A stretch of DNA of 16,533 bases from Firmicutes bacterium UBA7709 (GTDB lineage Bacteria; Bacillota_A; Clostridia; Peptostreptococcales; Anaerovoracaceae), in assembly GCA_002482405.1 (NCBI GenBank), contig DLFX01000001.1, forward strand, positions 5,448-21,980. Direction: 5' to 3'. Below are positions 6,593 to 13,828 of this stretch, in pieces. Each line of letters opens with the position of its first letter. Position 1 is the stretch's first letter. The position numbers were made by a program, and so were the translations under genes. The notes beneath the pieces were generated by a model, which was given only the letters and a program-made list of their open reading frames with translations, did no database searches and was not told the origin of the DNA.

Positions 6593-6614
6593 ATAATTCC
6601 GTCATTTCACTTTT

Positions 6615-7070
6615 TCATTTTCCCCTCAGCCTGTCGACGACATCGGAGATGTTATCTTTATCGACATCCGCCATATTGAGGGCAAACTCGTCCCCGGTGA
6701 TGGGTTCCATCACTCTTGGCGATGTGATGAGCTCCTCCCCGATCCACAGTGACAGGTCGCACGGCTCTTCCGCTGAATTTTTCGTTGCTTCCGCCATTTT
6801 GGCCCGTCCCTCATCCGTCAGTTTAAAATTAAAGGTATAATTCTGCCGCTCTTCATCGTATTTATAGCTAAAGCCGGTGAAATCCGCATATTCCAGAACC
6901 GTTTCACCGTCGAATTCCGTTCCTGTCTTCAGGCTGATATTATCAGCCACGGAATATAATTCCGGTTCTTTCGAAGCCGGATCAGAGCTATCCTTTGGCT
7001 GAGAGGCGCATCCACAGACCAGCATTAAAAGGATCAAAAGAAAAACAGCCGGCATAAACCTTCTTTTCAT
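6615..7070 (-). CDS. Lipoprotein with a SecD P1-head-like domain
   Basis: A 151-residue predicted lipoprotein. It opens MKRRFMPAVFLLILLMLVCGC; the basic start, hydrophobic stretch and VCGC lipobox place it on the outer face of the membrane. The mature part contains FNFKLTDEGRAKMAEATKN, then LSLWIGEELITSPRVMEPITGDEFAL, which closely follows the SecD P1 head pattern (LTxEGAxKFAExT...LAIVLDxxVISAPVIxEPIxGG). SecD normally has this domain between membrane helices; here it stands alone on a lipid anchor. ATG 7070 is chosen because it starts the signal peptide and has AGGGGG upstream. The start lies 2 bases after the stop of the preceding serine hydrolase gene, so translational coupling is likely. 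Function is unknown; a role in folding or handling exported protein is only a guess. Confidence 0.8.
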   Translation of the reverse strand: MKRRFMPAVFLLILLMLVCGCASQPKDSSDPASKEPELYSVADNISLKTGTEFDGETVLEYADFTGFSYKYDEERQNYTFNFKLTDEGRAKMAEATKNSAEEPCDLSLWIGEELITSPRVMEPITGDEFALNMADVDKDNISDVVDRLRGK

Positions 7071-7072
7071 TT

Positions 7073-8176
7073 TTAACCCCCTATGACCAGGTCGAAAACC
7101 TGCTTGTTGATCTTTTTCACCGGAGCCCCTGAGATATTGGAACACACCGTAATGGAGAGCTCCAGCTCGGGACAGAGCCAGAAACTGGCCCGAAACCCGT
7201 TGTCCGTCCCCTCGTGGCCGTAGAGCACGAATCCGTTCTGTTCCCTGCGAAACCAGCTGAGGCAGATGAACTCACCGTTGTTGGGCACGAGGGCCTGTTT
7301 CTCCCATGCGAGATCATAGGTTTCTTTCTCCAGCAGCCGGTGTTTCAGATGGGCCTCTCCCCATTTTCCCAGATCGGCGACATTGGAGGTCAGCGTTGAG
7401 CTCGGACCGTGAGCGCGGTTGTATGGAAAATGCACCACCTTTACGATCCGCTTTTCCGCGTCCTTTTCATGGGGAGCGCAGAGATTGTCGTCAGGCCCTT
7501 TTTCGTCATAGATGCCGCGCTCATAGGAGAGCAAAGTAGAGCTTGACATGTCAAGGGGCTCGAAGATATTCCTTCTGACATAATCCTCGAAGGGCATTCC
7601 CGAAACCGCCGCGATGACAGCCCCCAAAATTTCATACCCTATATTGCTGTAAGAGAATTTCCTTTCCCCAGGCGCCCATAGCAGAGACGCTTCCCTTACT
7701 TCATCGGACCGCACGTACCGCTCCAGCGCTCCCCCGTCGGTTTCCGGGCTGTCCCAACAGTAATCCTTCACATCCGGCATCCCGGAGGTATGGCTGAGAA
7801 GATGGCGTATGGTGATTTCCCCGTATCTCTCGTCTTTCATCCGGAACCACGGCAAATAATCGGTGAGCAGGCCGTCAAGCCGGATAAGGCCCCTTTCCCA
7901 CAGCTGCAGAATGGAGGTTCCGACAAAGAGCTTGGTGACAGAGGCCATGTGAAAGATATCCCCGGGACGCAGAAGCTTCTGCCCTGCCAGGTCCCGGAAT
8001 CCCACCGCGTTTTGGTATGAAAATGCAGCGCGCCCGCCATCGGTGTCATACCCGCCGGCTCTGCCGGAAAATATCCGTCCGGCACCCTCGGCTTCTGCCC
8101 GGATCCCAACGGCCAAACCGGGCAGGTCGTAGTTGACCAGAGCTTTTTTTAAAAAATCGTCCAGTTTCTCTTTCAT
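7073..8176 (-). CDS. Beta-lactamase-fold serine hydrolase (class C / penicillin-binding-protein-like)
   Basis: A 367-residue member of the beta-lactamase-related serine hydrolases (esterases, peptidases and PBP-like enzymes). Catalytic motifs are complete: Ser79-x-x-Lys82 (SVTK), Tyr176-x-Asn178 (YSN) and the third motif His321-Glu-Gly (HEG). HLLSHTSGMPD at 125-135 is also typical of the family. No signal peptide is seen, so it is predicted to be cytoplasmic, unlike true beta-lactamases. The frame stays open upstream to 8380, but that part overlaps the previous gene in another frame and has no family resemblance. ATG 8176 places LxGLAVGI at the normal distance. It starts 2 bases after the preceding stop with a weak ribosome binding site, suggesting coupling. 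The substrate cannot be predicted. Confidence 0.92.
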   Translation of the reverse strand: MKEKLDDFLKKALVNYDLPGLAVGIRAEAEGAGRIFSGRAGGYDTDGGRAAFSYQNAVGFRDLAGQKLLRPGDIFHMASVTKLFVGTSILQLWERGLIRLDGLLTDYLPWFRMKDERYGEITIRHLLSHTSGMPDVKDYCWDSPETDGGALERYVRSDEVREASLLWAPGERKFSYSNIGYEILGAVIAAVSGMPFEDYVRRNIFEPLDMSSSTLLSYERGIYDEKGPDDNLCAPHEKDAEKRIVKVVHFPYNRAHGPSSTLTSNVADLGKWGEAHLKHRLLEKETYDLAWEKQALVPNNGEFICLSWFRREQNGFVLYGHEGTDNGFRASFWLCPELELSITVCSNISGAPVKKINKQVFDLVIGG

Positions 8177-8178
8177 CT

Positions 8179-8643
8179 TTAGCCGTCCGCCCTTTTTCCC
8201 GTCATTTCCTCGATGGTAATGTCGATGACCGCCGTGAGCTTGAGCATTCTTTCCGGAAAAGTGAAGCTTCCGCCGTCGTGGGGCTTTATGATGAGATTTA
8301 ACGCCCTGGCCTTTTCCTCGTCGGTCTGCAGCAGCTTTGCCGTGCCGAAGCCCATGACGCTCTGGTAAGCGGTTCCCCAATCGCAGGGCTGATCTCCGGG
8401 CTTGATGAGCTCCCGCCGGAAGAGTTCCATTTCAAAGCAGACCTTGTCATTCTTCTTTAAGATTTCCATCTTTTTGCCTTCTGCCGCGCCGTGAAGATAG
8501 ATATGGCCGTCCTCATATGCGTAATTCATGGGAACGACATAGGGCCTATCCCCATCCGACAATCCCAGATGGCAGACAAACGCCTCCTTCAGGGTCGCTT
8601 CAATGTCCGCCTTATTGGTTATTTCCTTGTCTTTTCGTCTCAT
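8179..8643 (-). CDS. NimA-like pyridoxamine 5'-phosphate oxidase-fold flavin-binding protein
   Basis: A 154-residue split-barrel protein of the kind annotated as pyridoxamine 5'-phosphate oxidase family or 5-nitroimidazole-resistance NimA-like. The signature is RPYVVPMNYAYEDGHIYLHGAAEGKKMEIL at about residues 33-62, where the backbone and the G-x-K-x-x segment bind FMN phosphate. It continues with VCFEME and SVMGFGTAKLL, as in family members. These proteins bind flavin or heme; some reduce nitroimidazoles to harmless amines, but most lack a proven substrate. ATG 8643 has GAGGGA about 6 bases upstream. It is the first gene of the three-gene minus-strand operon and has its own promoter. Resistance activity should not be assumed. 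Confidence 0.9.
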   Translation of the reverse strand: MRRKDKEITNKADIEATLKEAFVCHLGLSDGDRPYVVPMNYAYEDGHIYLHGAAEGKKMEILKKNDKVCFEMELFRRELIKPGDQPCDWGTAYQSVMGFGTAKLLQTDEEKARALNLIIKPHDGGSFTFPERMLKLTAVIDITIEEMTGKRADG

Positions 8644-8683
8644 GTTTTTCCCTCATTTCCCTTATAACTGTTTCCGATAAGCA

Positions 8684-8714
8684 ATTATAACATAACAACG
8701 GCTCGAGATGCCAA
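8684..8714 (-). promoter_or_regulatory. Predicted promoter of the NimA-like/hydrolase/lipoprotein operon
   Basis: Minus-strand TATAAT (8689-8684) is preceded by TG with one base between (TGTTATAAT), an extended -10. TTGGCA (8714-8709) lies 19 bases away, a long but tolerable spacing. The leader would be about 35 bases. Confidence 0.6.
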
Positions 8715-8742
8715 GTTGATTGGAAATATGATGCGTTCGCTA

Positions 8743-8783
8743 TACCATATATTTTTAGGATATGGTAAAATGATAGATATCAT
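8743..8783 (+). promoter_or_regulatory. Predicted promoter with two inverted repeats before the aldo/keto reductase
   Basis: An extended -10 (TGGTAAAAT, 8763-8771) has no recognisable -35. It overlaps an inverted repeat, TACCATAT (8743-8750) and ATATGGTA (8760-8767), with 9 bases between. A second perfect repeat, ATGATA-GA-TATCAT (8770-8783), covers the expected start site. A poor -35 plus dyads suggests control by a dimeric DNA-binding protein, which is not identified here. Confidence 0.5.
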
Positions 8784-8808
8784 AAAAAAATCAAGGCAGG
8801 TGTAATAT

Positions 8809-9942
8809 ATGCAATATAGAACAATGAACAGCACGGGAGAGCAGATCTCCCTCCTCGGCTTTGGAACCATGCGGCTCCCGGTCATAGACGGCGTCCCTGC
8901 GAACATCGATGAGGCCGAAACCATAAAGATGCTTCGCTCAGCCATCGACCGCGGCGTCAACTATGTGGATACCGCTTATCCCTATCACGGCGGAAAAAGT
9001 GAAGTGGCCGTCGGCAAAGCGCTGAAGGACGGCTACCGGGAAAAGGTATTTCTGGCGGACAAGCTTCCCCTCTGGCTTGTAAAGAGCGAAAATGATCTGG
9101 ACAGGATCTTCGGCGAGCAGCTCCAGAGGCTGGGCACGGACTCCATCGACATGTATCTGGCCCACAACCTCGACAGAGATACCTGGCCTAAAGTCGCGGA
9201 ATTTAACGTCATGCGCTTCCTGGAAAGAAAAAGAGCGGAAGGCAAAATCAAATACATCGGCTTTTCCTTCCATGACGAATTTGACCTGTTTCAGGAGATC
9301 ATCAAATCATATCCCTGGGACTTCTGTCAGATCCAGCTGAATTACATGGATGAAAATTTTCAGGCGGGGGTAAAGGGTCTCAGGCTGGCGGCTTCACTGA
9401 ACATCCCGGTGATCGTTATGGAGCCGTTGAAGGGCGGAAAGCTCACCGATACGATGCCCCGGAACATTCAGGAGCTTTGGGACAAGGCTCCTGTCCGGAG
9501 GACTCCCGCCGAATGGGCGTTCCGATGGGTTGCCGATTTCCCGGAGGTCCTTACGATCCTGAGCGGGATGAATACTATGGAACAGGTTGAGGAAAACCTC
9601 AGGATTTTAAGCGGCGTTGAGCCGGGCAGCCTGACGGAAGCGGAGTTGAAAATCATCGGAGATGTGGCCGACGAATACAACAGGCTGATTCCGCACTCCT
9701 GCACAGGCTGCGAATACTGCATGCCCTGTCCCGCAGGGATCAATATTCCGAACATTATAGCGCGGTATAACGACTGGCACGTATATGAAGAGAATCCGAA
9801 GATAAAAAGGGATTTCAAAATCTGGGTCCCGGAAAGCGGAAGGCCTTCCGTGTGCATGGACTGCAAGGCCTGCGAAGGGCATTGCCCGCAGCATCTGCCG
9901 GTTTCCGAAATCATGAAAAAGGCAACGGAGATATTCGAATAA
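8809..9942 (+). CDS. Aldo/keto reductase with C-terminal double [4Fe-4S] cysteine motifs
   Basis: A 377-residue fusion-type oxidoreductase common in anaerobes. Residues 1 to about 285 form the aldo/keto reductase barrel with the catalytic tetrad Asp54 (YVDTAY), Tyr59, Lys85 (ADK) and His119 (LAHN). The C-terminal part has two ferredoxin-like clusters: C298-x2-C301-x2-C304-x2-C307-P and C349-x2-C352-x2-C355-x3-C359-P. They could bind two [4Fe-4S] centres and pass electrons to or from the barrel. Physiological substrates of this group are mostly unknown. ATG 8809 has AAGGCAGG 8 bases upstream. The gene stands alone, divergent from the NimA-like operon, with dyads at its promoter. A 38-bp palindrome follows its stop. 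Confidence 0.94.
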   Translation: MQYRTMNSTGEQISLLGFGTMRLPVIDGVPANIDEAETIKMLRSAIDRGVNYVDTAYPYHGGKSEVAVGKALKDGYREKVFLADKLPLWLVKSENDLDRIFGEQLQRLGTDSIDMYLAHNLDRDTWPKVAEFNVMRFLERKRAEGKIKYIGFSFHDEFDLFQEIIKSYPWDFCQIQLNYMDENFQAGVKGLRLAASLNIPVIVMEPLKGGKLTDTMPRNIQELWDKAPVRRTPAEWAFRWVADFPEVLTILSGMNTMEQVEENLRILSGVEPGSLTEAELKIIGDVADEYNRLIPHSCTGCEYCMPCPAGINIPNIIARYNDWHVYEENPKIKRDFKIWVPESGRPSVCMDCKACEGHCPQHLPVSEIMKKATEIFE

Positions 9943-9950
9943 AATGGAAC

Positions 9951-9988
9951 GTGCCCCTGCAGACATCGTACGATGTCTGCAGGGGCAC
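9951..9988. repeat. Perfect 38-bp palindrome between convergent genes
   Basis: The arm GTGCCCCTGCAGACATCGT (9951-9969) is followed immediately by its exact reverse complement (9970-9988), without mismatch or spacer. It starts 8 bases after the reductase stop and lies before the convergent rhodanese gene end at 10038. Neither side has a proper T tract (minus exit: GTTCCATTTTATT; plus exit: TCCTGTGTTCG). It may still act as a two-way terminator or mRNA 3'-end stabiliser, or be a dispersed palindromic repeat. Confidence 0.95.
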
Positions 9989-10037
9989 TCCTGTGTTCGT
10001 AAAACTTTATTGAGGAGAATCAAGTTCTTATCGGCTT

Positions 10038-10985
10038 TTACTCCGTAACGGTTTCATAACCTGCGCCTAACCAACCTGATTGGGTCTCCACGCTGCCCAT
10101 ACCAAACTGCATGTTGTAGGCTTCATAGCCCAACAGTCTGAGGATAGCCGTCGTCTGAGATGCTGTCTGCCCCGTATAGCAATATACGATTATTTTCTTA
10201 TCTTTGGGCAGTTTTACCAGTTCTTCCTGCATTCCCGCTCCGAAAGGAATATTGATGGCGCCTTTGACATGACCCTTCGCATAGTCCTCTGCCTTTCTGA
10301 CGGAAAGAATCACATAATCGTCGGATTCGGAATCAACGATTTCTTTCACAGCGTCAACCTTGATATTCTGAGCCTCTGTCGAGGTTCCGGCATAGGATGC
10401 GACGGTTGCGAAATACTTTTCAACTGCCGCTTTGATTTCACTGTTCACGGCATAGGTTTCCGTCGGCAGAGCCACAGCGTCGGTGCTTATGTATTTCTCA
10501 TAGCCAGGCTCAAGGGAAATGCCTCTTACGAACCCGCTCTGAACACTATATGCCGGTTTTCCCGCAACGTTCAATACGGCGACCGTCTGGGCGGCAGTCT
10601 GCCCGGTATAGCAGTAAACGTAGACCGGAGCATCGTCAGGGATGAGTTCAATGTCCTTTGCGATGGATTCATTTCCAAAAGGCATGTTCACAGCGCCTTT
10701 GATATGGCCTTTCGCATAGTCGTCAGCGCTTCTGATATCCAGAATGAACATTCCTTCACCCGCATCGATCTTCGCAAGAAAATCCGCCGGAGAAATCACA
10801 TGTCTGTCGGCAGGGAAATTTGCAAAGTAAGCGAGCGCCGCCTCTTCGACCACATTCGTCTGCTCGGCAACAGGTTTATCCTGCGCAGGCGGAGCCGCGG
10901 CTTCCTGATTGTTTCCACAGGCTGCGAACGAAGCTGTGACCATGAGGGTACACATCAAAACAGCCAGTAATTTTTTAAGTTTCAT
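10038..10985 (-). CDS. Lipoprotein with two tandem rhodanese domains
   Basis: A 315-residue predicted lipoprotein: MKLKKLLAVL start, hydrophobic core and AAC lipobox with Cys23, then a low-complexity A/P/Q linker. Two rhodanese-like domains follow, at about 64-160 and 207-310. Each has the active-site loop CYTGQTA, with cysteines at 125 and 269, and each repeats DYAKGHxKGAxNxPFG, so the pair probably arose by internal duplication. The first domain has the usual D-x-R (ILDIR); the second has SVR. Rhodaneses carry sulfane sulfur as a cysteine persulfide. Here it would be outside the membrane. ATG 10985 has AGGAGG 9 bases upstream. It lies 14 bases after the upstream sulfurtransferase lipoprotein gene, whose stop codon touches this ribosome binding site, so they form one operon. 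Confidence 0.93.
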   Translation of the reverse strand: MKLKKLLAVLMCTLMVTASFAACGNNQEAAAPPAQDKPVAEQTNVVEEAALAYFANFPADRHVISPADFLAKIDAGEGMFILDIRSADDYAKGHIKGAVNMPFGNESIAKDIELIPDDAPVYVYCYTGQTAAQTVAVLNVAGKPAYSVQSGFVRGISLEPGYEKYISTDAVALPTETYAVNSEIKAAVEKYFATVASYAGTSTEAQNIKVDAVKEIVDSESDDYVILSVRKAEDYAKGHVKGAINIPFGAGMQEELVKLPKDKKIIVYCYTGQTASQTTAILRLLGYEAYNMQFGMGSVETQSGWLGAGYETVTE

Positions 10986-10999
10986 AGTTTACTTCCTCC

Positions 11000-11920
11000 T
11001 CAGGATGCATCTTTTTTGCTTGGCAGAGCGCTGGCTCCGGCAGGCATTTCAATTGGATTGTTTGGATTGGATGACCACTCGAGATAAGCGCCATCGTAGA
11101 TTTTGATATTCCGGTATCCCGCTTGATAGAGGGATAAGAATACAGGGGCGGCCCTCATTGAGGTCTGGCAGTACATGATGATTTCTTTTTCCGGTCTCAT
11201 GCCGTTGTCAATGAAGTTGATTCTTGTAGTCTGCACGTCTTTGAACGTATTGTCCGTGTAAAAGATATTGTTGTAATCGTACATGATGGATGACGGGATC
11301 TTGCCCGATTCGACATACTCCTGATCGGTTCTCACATCCAGAAGGACGACGTTGGGATCGGGCTCGTCAAGCTGGGCCATAACCTCGCTCATATCCGCAA
11401 GCCAGGCTTTGTTTTTATCCTTTGCGGTGTATACGGCCGGCTGGACGGACGGAACCTGCTGCGTCAGATCGATTCCGGCGCTTTTTATCGCTTCCAGCCC
11501 TCCGTCGACGACACGTGCATTTTCGTTCCCATAGACCAGGAACGTCCACCACAGGCGCGCGGCGCTCATTCTGTCATTATCATAAATTACAACCGTTGCG
11601 TCATTATCGATGCCTTTTTCGCCCATCAGCTTTTCAAACCTTGATTTCGAGGTGAGCATATTCTCCACCGGCACATTGATCACAATGTCATCCTTCGTAA
11701 TATTGACAGCGCCGTCAACATGCCCCGCCGCATAATCTTCCGGTTGCTGCATATCTACGACCACCACACTGCCGCCGCCCGACATAAGCTCTGAAAGGGA
11801 CGCGGCGCTGATGATCTGGGATGTCGTCTCCTCATATTTCGACGGATTGCAGGCAGTGATAACAATCGCTAGCATTACGACCAACAGAAAGAATGTTAAA
11901 TTTTTGGCAATCAATCGCAC
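11000..11920 (-). CDS. Lipoprotein sulfurtransferase (two-domain rhodanese type)
   Basis: A 306-residue predicted lipoprotein resembling thiosulfate/3-mercaptopyruvate sulfurtransferases. A signal segment (LTFFLLVVMLAIVITAC) has a good ITAC lipobox with Cys24. The N-terminal rhodanese domain (about 38-150) lacks the catalytic cysteine: its loop reads VIYDNDRMSAARLWW, as in the inactive first half of such enzymes. The C-terminal domain (about 175-290) has VVLLDVRTDQEY and the active loop CQTSMRA with Cys251. The start is GTG 11920, placed 7 bases after AAAGGAGG; an open frame extends to 12067 but has no ribosome binding site and would bury the signal peptide. It is followed by the tandem-rhodanese lipoprotein. 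Donor and acceptor of sulfur are unknown. Confidence 0.92.
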   Translation of the reverse strand: MRLIAKNLTFFLLVVMLAIVITACNPSKYEETTSQIISAASLSELMSGGGSVVVVDMQQPEDYAAGHVDGAVNITKDDIVINVPVENMLTSKSRFEKLMGEKGIDNDATVVIYDNDRMSAARLWWTFLVYGNENARVVDGGLEAIKSAGIDLTQQVPSVQPAVYTAKDKNKAWLADMSEVMAQLDEPDPNVVLLDVRTDQEYVESGKIPSSIMYDYNNIFYTDNTFKDVQTTRINFIDNGMRPEKEIIMYCQTSMRAAPVFLSLYQAGYRNIKIYDGAYLEWSSNPNNPIEMPAGASALPSKKDAS

Positions 11921-12017
11921 AAGCTGGCCTCCTTTGAATGAAACGTGTAATATCGATTTGTAAACTATCAATGCAATTATCATATACCATAATGGAAAGA
12001 TTGTGATATAAATATCC

Positions 12018-12048
12018 ATTATACAACATGCTATTATTTTATAGTCAA
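12018..12048 (-). promoter_or_regulatory. Predicted promoter of the rhodanese lipoprotein operon
   Basis: Minus-strand TTGACT (12048-12043) and TATAAT (12023-12018) are 19 bases apart; TGTATA at 17 is an alternative -10. The leader would be about 90 bases, and no terminator or riboswitch is apparent in it. Confidence 0.5.
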
Positions 12049-12072
12049 AGGATATGGGGCGGCACAAATTTA

Positions 12073-12103
12073 TGGTAAAATATCTGCAAATACAGATATT
12101 TTA
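12073..12103 (+). promoter_or_regulatory. Predicted promoter and dyad operator before the glycosyltransferase
   Basis: Extended -10 TGGTAAAAT (12073-12081) overlaps an inverted repeat with perfect 11-bp arms, TAAAATATCTG (12076-12086) and CAGATATTTTA (12093-12103), and a 6-base centre. The dyad covers the -10 and the expected start site near 12088, a classic repressor position. The core ATGGTAAAAT is shared with the aldo/keto reductase promoter at 8762-8771. Confidence 0.5.
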
Positions 12104-12175
12104 AAGATGATACAAGCTGCGTCGGGTACATTTTCCAAGGAGATAGGTCGGGCAGACGCATACAGGAAGCAACTT

Positions 12176-13828
12176 ATGATAAGAGAAAGCAGAAAGGGGC
12201 GGCAGCCAAAAGACAGGAACGGAGCAGGCGGAAGTAAACAGAAATTGCTTCTGATCGCTTATATTTTTTGTTACTTTCTTGTCAGCTTTTCCTTTCTGAC
12301 ATCGTTTCCTTTCGTTCATTCCGATGAATCGTGGCTTTCGGGGCTGACAAGGAACATGATGGAAAGCGGGAGTCTTGGGGTGACGGAGACCTTCTACGAC
12401 CTGAAGCCCCGGTATCCCCACGCGATCAAGACCATATTTCATCTTTTGCAGATGCCGATGATGAAGCTGTTTGGGTACCGGATTTTTTCCTTTCGGCTCC
12501 TTTCCCTCATCTTCGGATGCATCGCCCTGGTCCTGTTCTACCTTCTGCTGAAGCGCATTTTCAGCGCATCCCGCTATGGAGCGTCCCGCTGGTATCCGCT
12601 GGCAGGCGCCGTACTGCTGTCATCTGATATCCAGTTTATCTACGCCAGCCACTTTGCCCGGCAGGAGATCATCCTAGTCTGCTGTATCATCGCCTGCGTT
12701 CTGGCCGTCATGGCAAAACGCCCCGCCATAGCCGCCCTGGTCACAGGACTTTCCATCGGGCTTCATCCCAACAGCTTTCTGATCGGAGCCATGTGCGCTG
12801 CAATGTTGTTTCCCTTCCGCCCCCGTGAGTCTATCCGAAATGCCGGCGACCGAGGGCATAACGTCCGAAATGACGTCCCCCGGAGGGAATGGAAGCCCCT
12901 TTTAAAGTACGCGGCCATCACCTCGGCCTTCGCCGCCTTTTTCATCTCCCTCAGCCTGTCCTTTGACGGAGACTTCTTTCACCATTATCTGGAGTACGGA
13001 AACAGTGAATTCGATATTGCGGCGCCCGTTACGAGCAAGCTGATGGAGCTTCCCTATTTCTTTCAGAAGATCTGGTATGGGGTAAGCGGCACCTATTACG
13101 TTCCAGGCGTGCGGTTTGAACTCGTCCTGTTCGGGCTTTCCGCGTTCGTTTTGGCTGTTCTCCTATCCTTGGGGAAATTAAAATACAGATCGGAAACGGT
13201 ACTGATCGGAAAGGGGATCGCAGGAATGCTCCTTGGAATGGTGCTGATCGGGAGATACAATCAGACCAGCATCGTCTTTCTGTTTCCCTTGTTCTTCCTT
13301 CTGGTCCTGCTGGCCGCGGCCAATCTGGCGGAAGGCGCCGTCCGGGTTGGCCTGATCGCAGTCCTGATCCTGACCGTCGCCTCTCTCAGCGCGATTCAGG
13401 TCGCTCCCTGGCTGAAATTCAGCTACGACGATTATCTTCATGAAATTGCAAAGGCCGTTTCTCCGGACAGCAAGGTTCTGGCAAATCTGAACTGCGAATA
13501 TTACTTTGAAAACGGCAAGCTCCTGGACTATAGAAACCTGTCGTACCTGAAGCAGGAAGGGATGTCGGTAGAAGAGTACGTGAGAAAAAATAAGATCGAA
13601 TATATCATTTTGTCCGATGAAATGGATCTGATCTATGGTCAAAGGCCCATCTGGAATATGATCTACGGCAACCCGAGATATATGAACGAGCTTCACCGGT
13701 TTCTGGAGGAGCGCTGCGTGCCTGTCCGTCAATTCCGGAATGACCTGTACGGGGTCCGCATCGTGCAGTACATCAACTCAGGCAGGGCTTTTACCGTTCA
13801 GATCTTCAAAGTAAAGGATCTGTCCTGA
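12176..13828 (+). CDS. Membrane glycosyltransferase of the GT-C / GT39 (PMT, ArnT-like) type
   Basis: A polytopic membrane protein of 550 residues from this start. A first membrane helix (about 23-44) is followed by an outer loop with HSDESWLSGL (Asp50-Glu51), the acidic motif of GT-C enzymes using polyprenyl-phosphate sugars. About eight further hydrophobic segments run to about residue 430, and a soluble tail follows (EYIILSDEMDLIYG..., FLEERCVPVRQFRNDLYGVRIVQY). Such enzymes transfer a sugar to protein or cell-envelope glycolipid on the outer face. ATG 12176 has CAGGAAG about 8 bases upstream. ATG 12107 is an alternative adding 23 residues but has no ribosome binding site. The gene overlaps the convergent ABC ATPase gene by 51 bases. 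Sugar and acceptor are unknown. Confidence 0.82.
   Translation: MIRESRKGRQPKDRNGAGGSKQKLLLIAYIFCYFLVSFSFLTSFPFVHSDESWLSGLTRNMMESGSLGVTETFYDLKPRYPHAIKTIFHLLQMPMMKLFGYRIFSFRLLSLIFGCIALVLFYLLLKRIFSASRYGASRWYPLAGAVLLSSDIQFIYASHFARQEIILVCCIIACVLAVMAKRPAIAALVTGLSIGLHPNSFLIGAMCAAMLFPFRPRESIRNAGDRGHNVRNDVPRREWKPLLKYAAITSAFAAFFISLSLSFDGDFFHHYLEYGNSEFDIAAPVTSKLMELPYFFQKIWYGVSGTYYVPGVRFELVLFGLSAFVLAVLLSLGKLKYRSETVLIGKGIAGMLLGMVLIGRYNQTSIVFLFPLFFLLVLLAAANLAEGAVRVGLIAVLILTVASLSAIQVAPWLKFSYDDYLHEIAKAVSPDSKVLANLNCEYYFENGKLLDYRNLSYLKQEGMSVEEYVRKNKIEYIILSDEMDLIYGQRPIWNMIYGNPRYMNELHRFLEERCVPVRQFRNDLYGVRIVQYINSGRAFTVQIFKVKDLS

Noticed and set aside
8177..8380. N-terminal extension of the serine hydrolase
   Set aside because: The added 68 residues are basic and low-complexity, overlap the NimA-like coding region in another frame and lie before a well-placed start at 8176.
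10080..10970. 296-codon open frame on the plus strand opposite the tandem rhodanese gene
   Set aside because: The minus-strand product has a signal peptide, lipobox and two active-site loops; the plus-strand product shows nothing recognisable.
11921..12067. N-terminal extension of the sulfurtransferase lipoprotein
   Set aside because: AAAGGAGG sits exactly before GTG 11920, and the extension would put a long segment ahead of the lipoprotein signal; the region also contains the promoter.
12076..12103. Inverted repeat as a terminator for the rhodanese side
   Set aside because: It is AT-rich, lies upstream of both divergent genes and overlaps a promoter; no coding transcript should end there.
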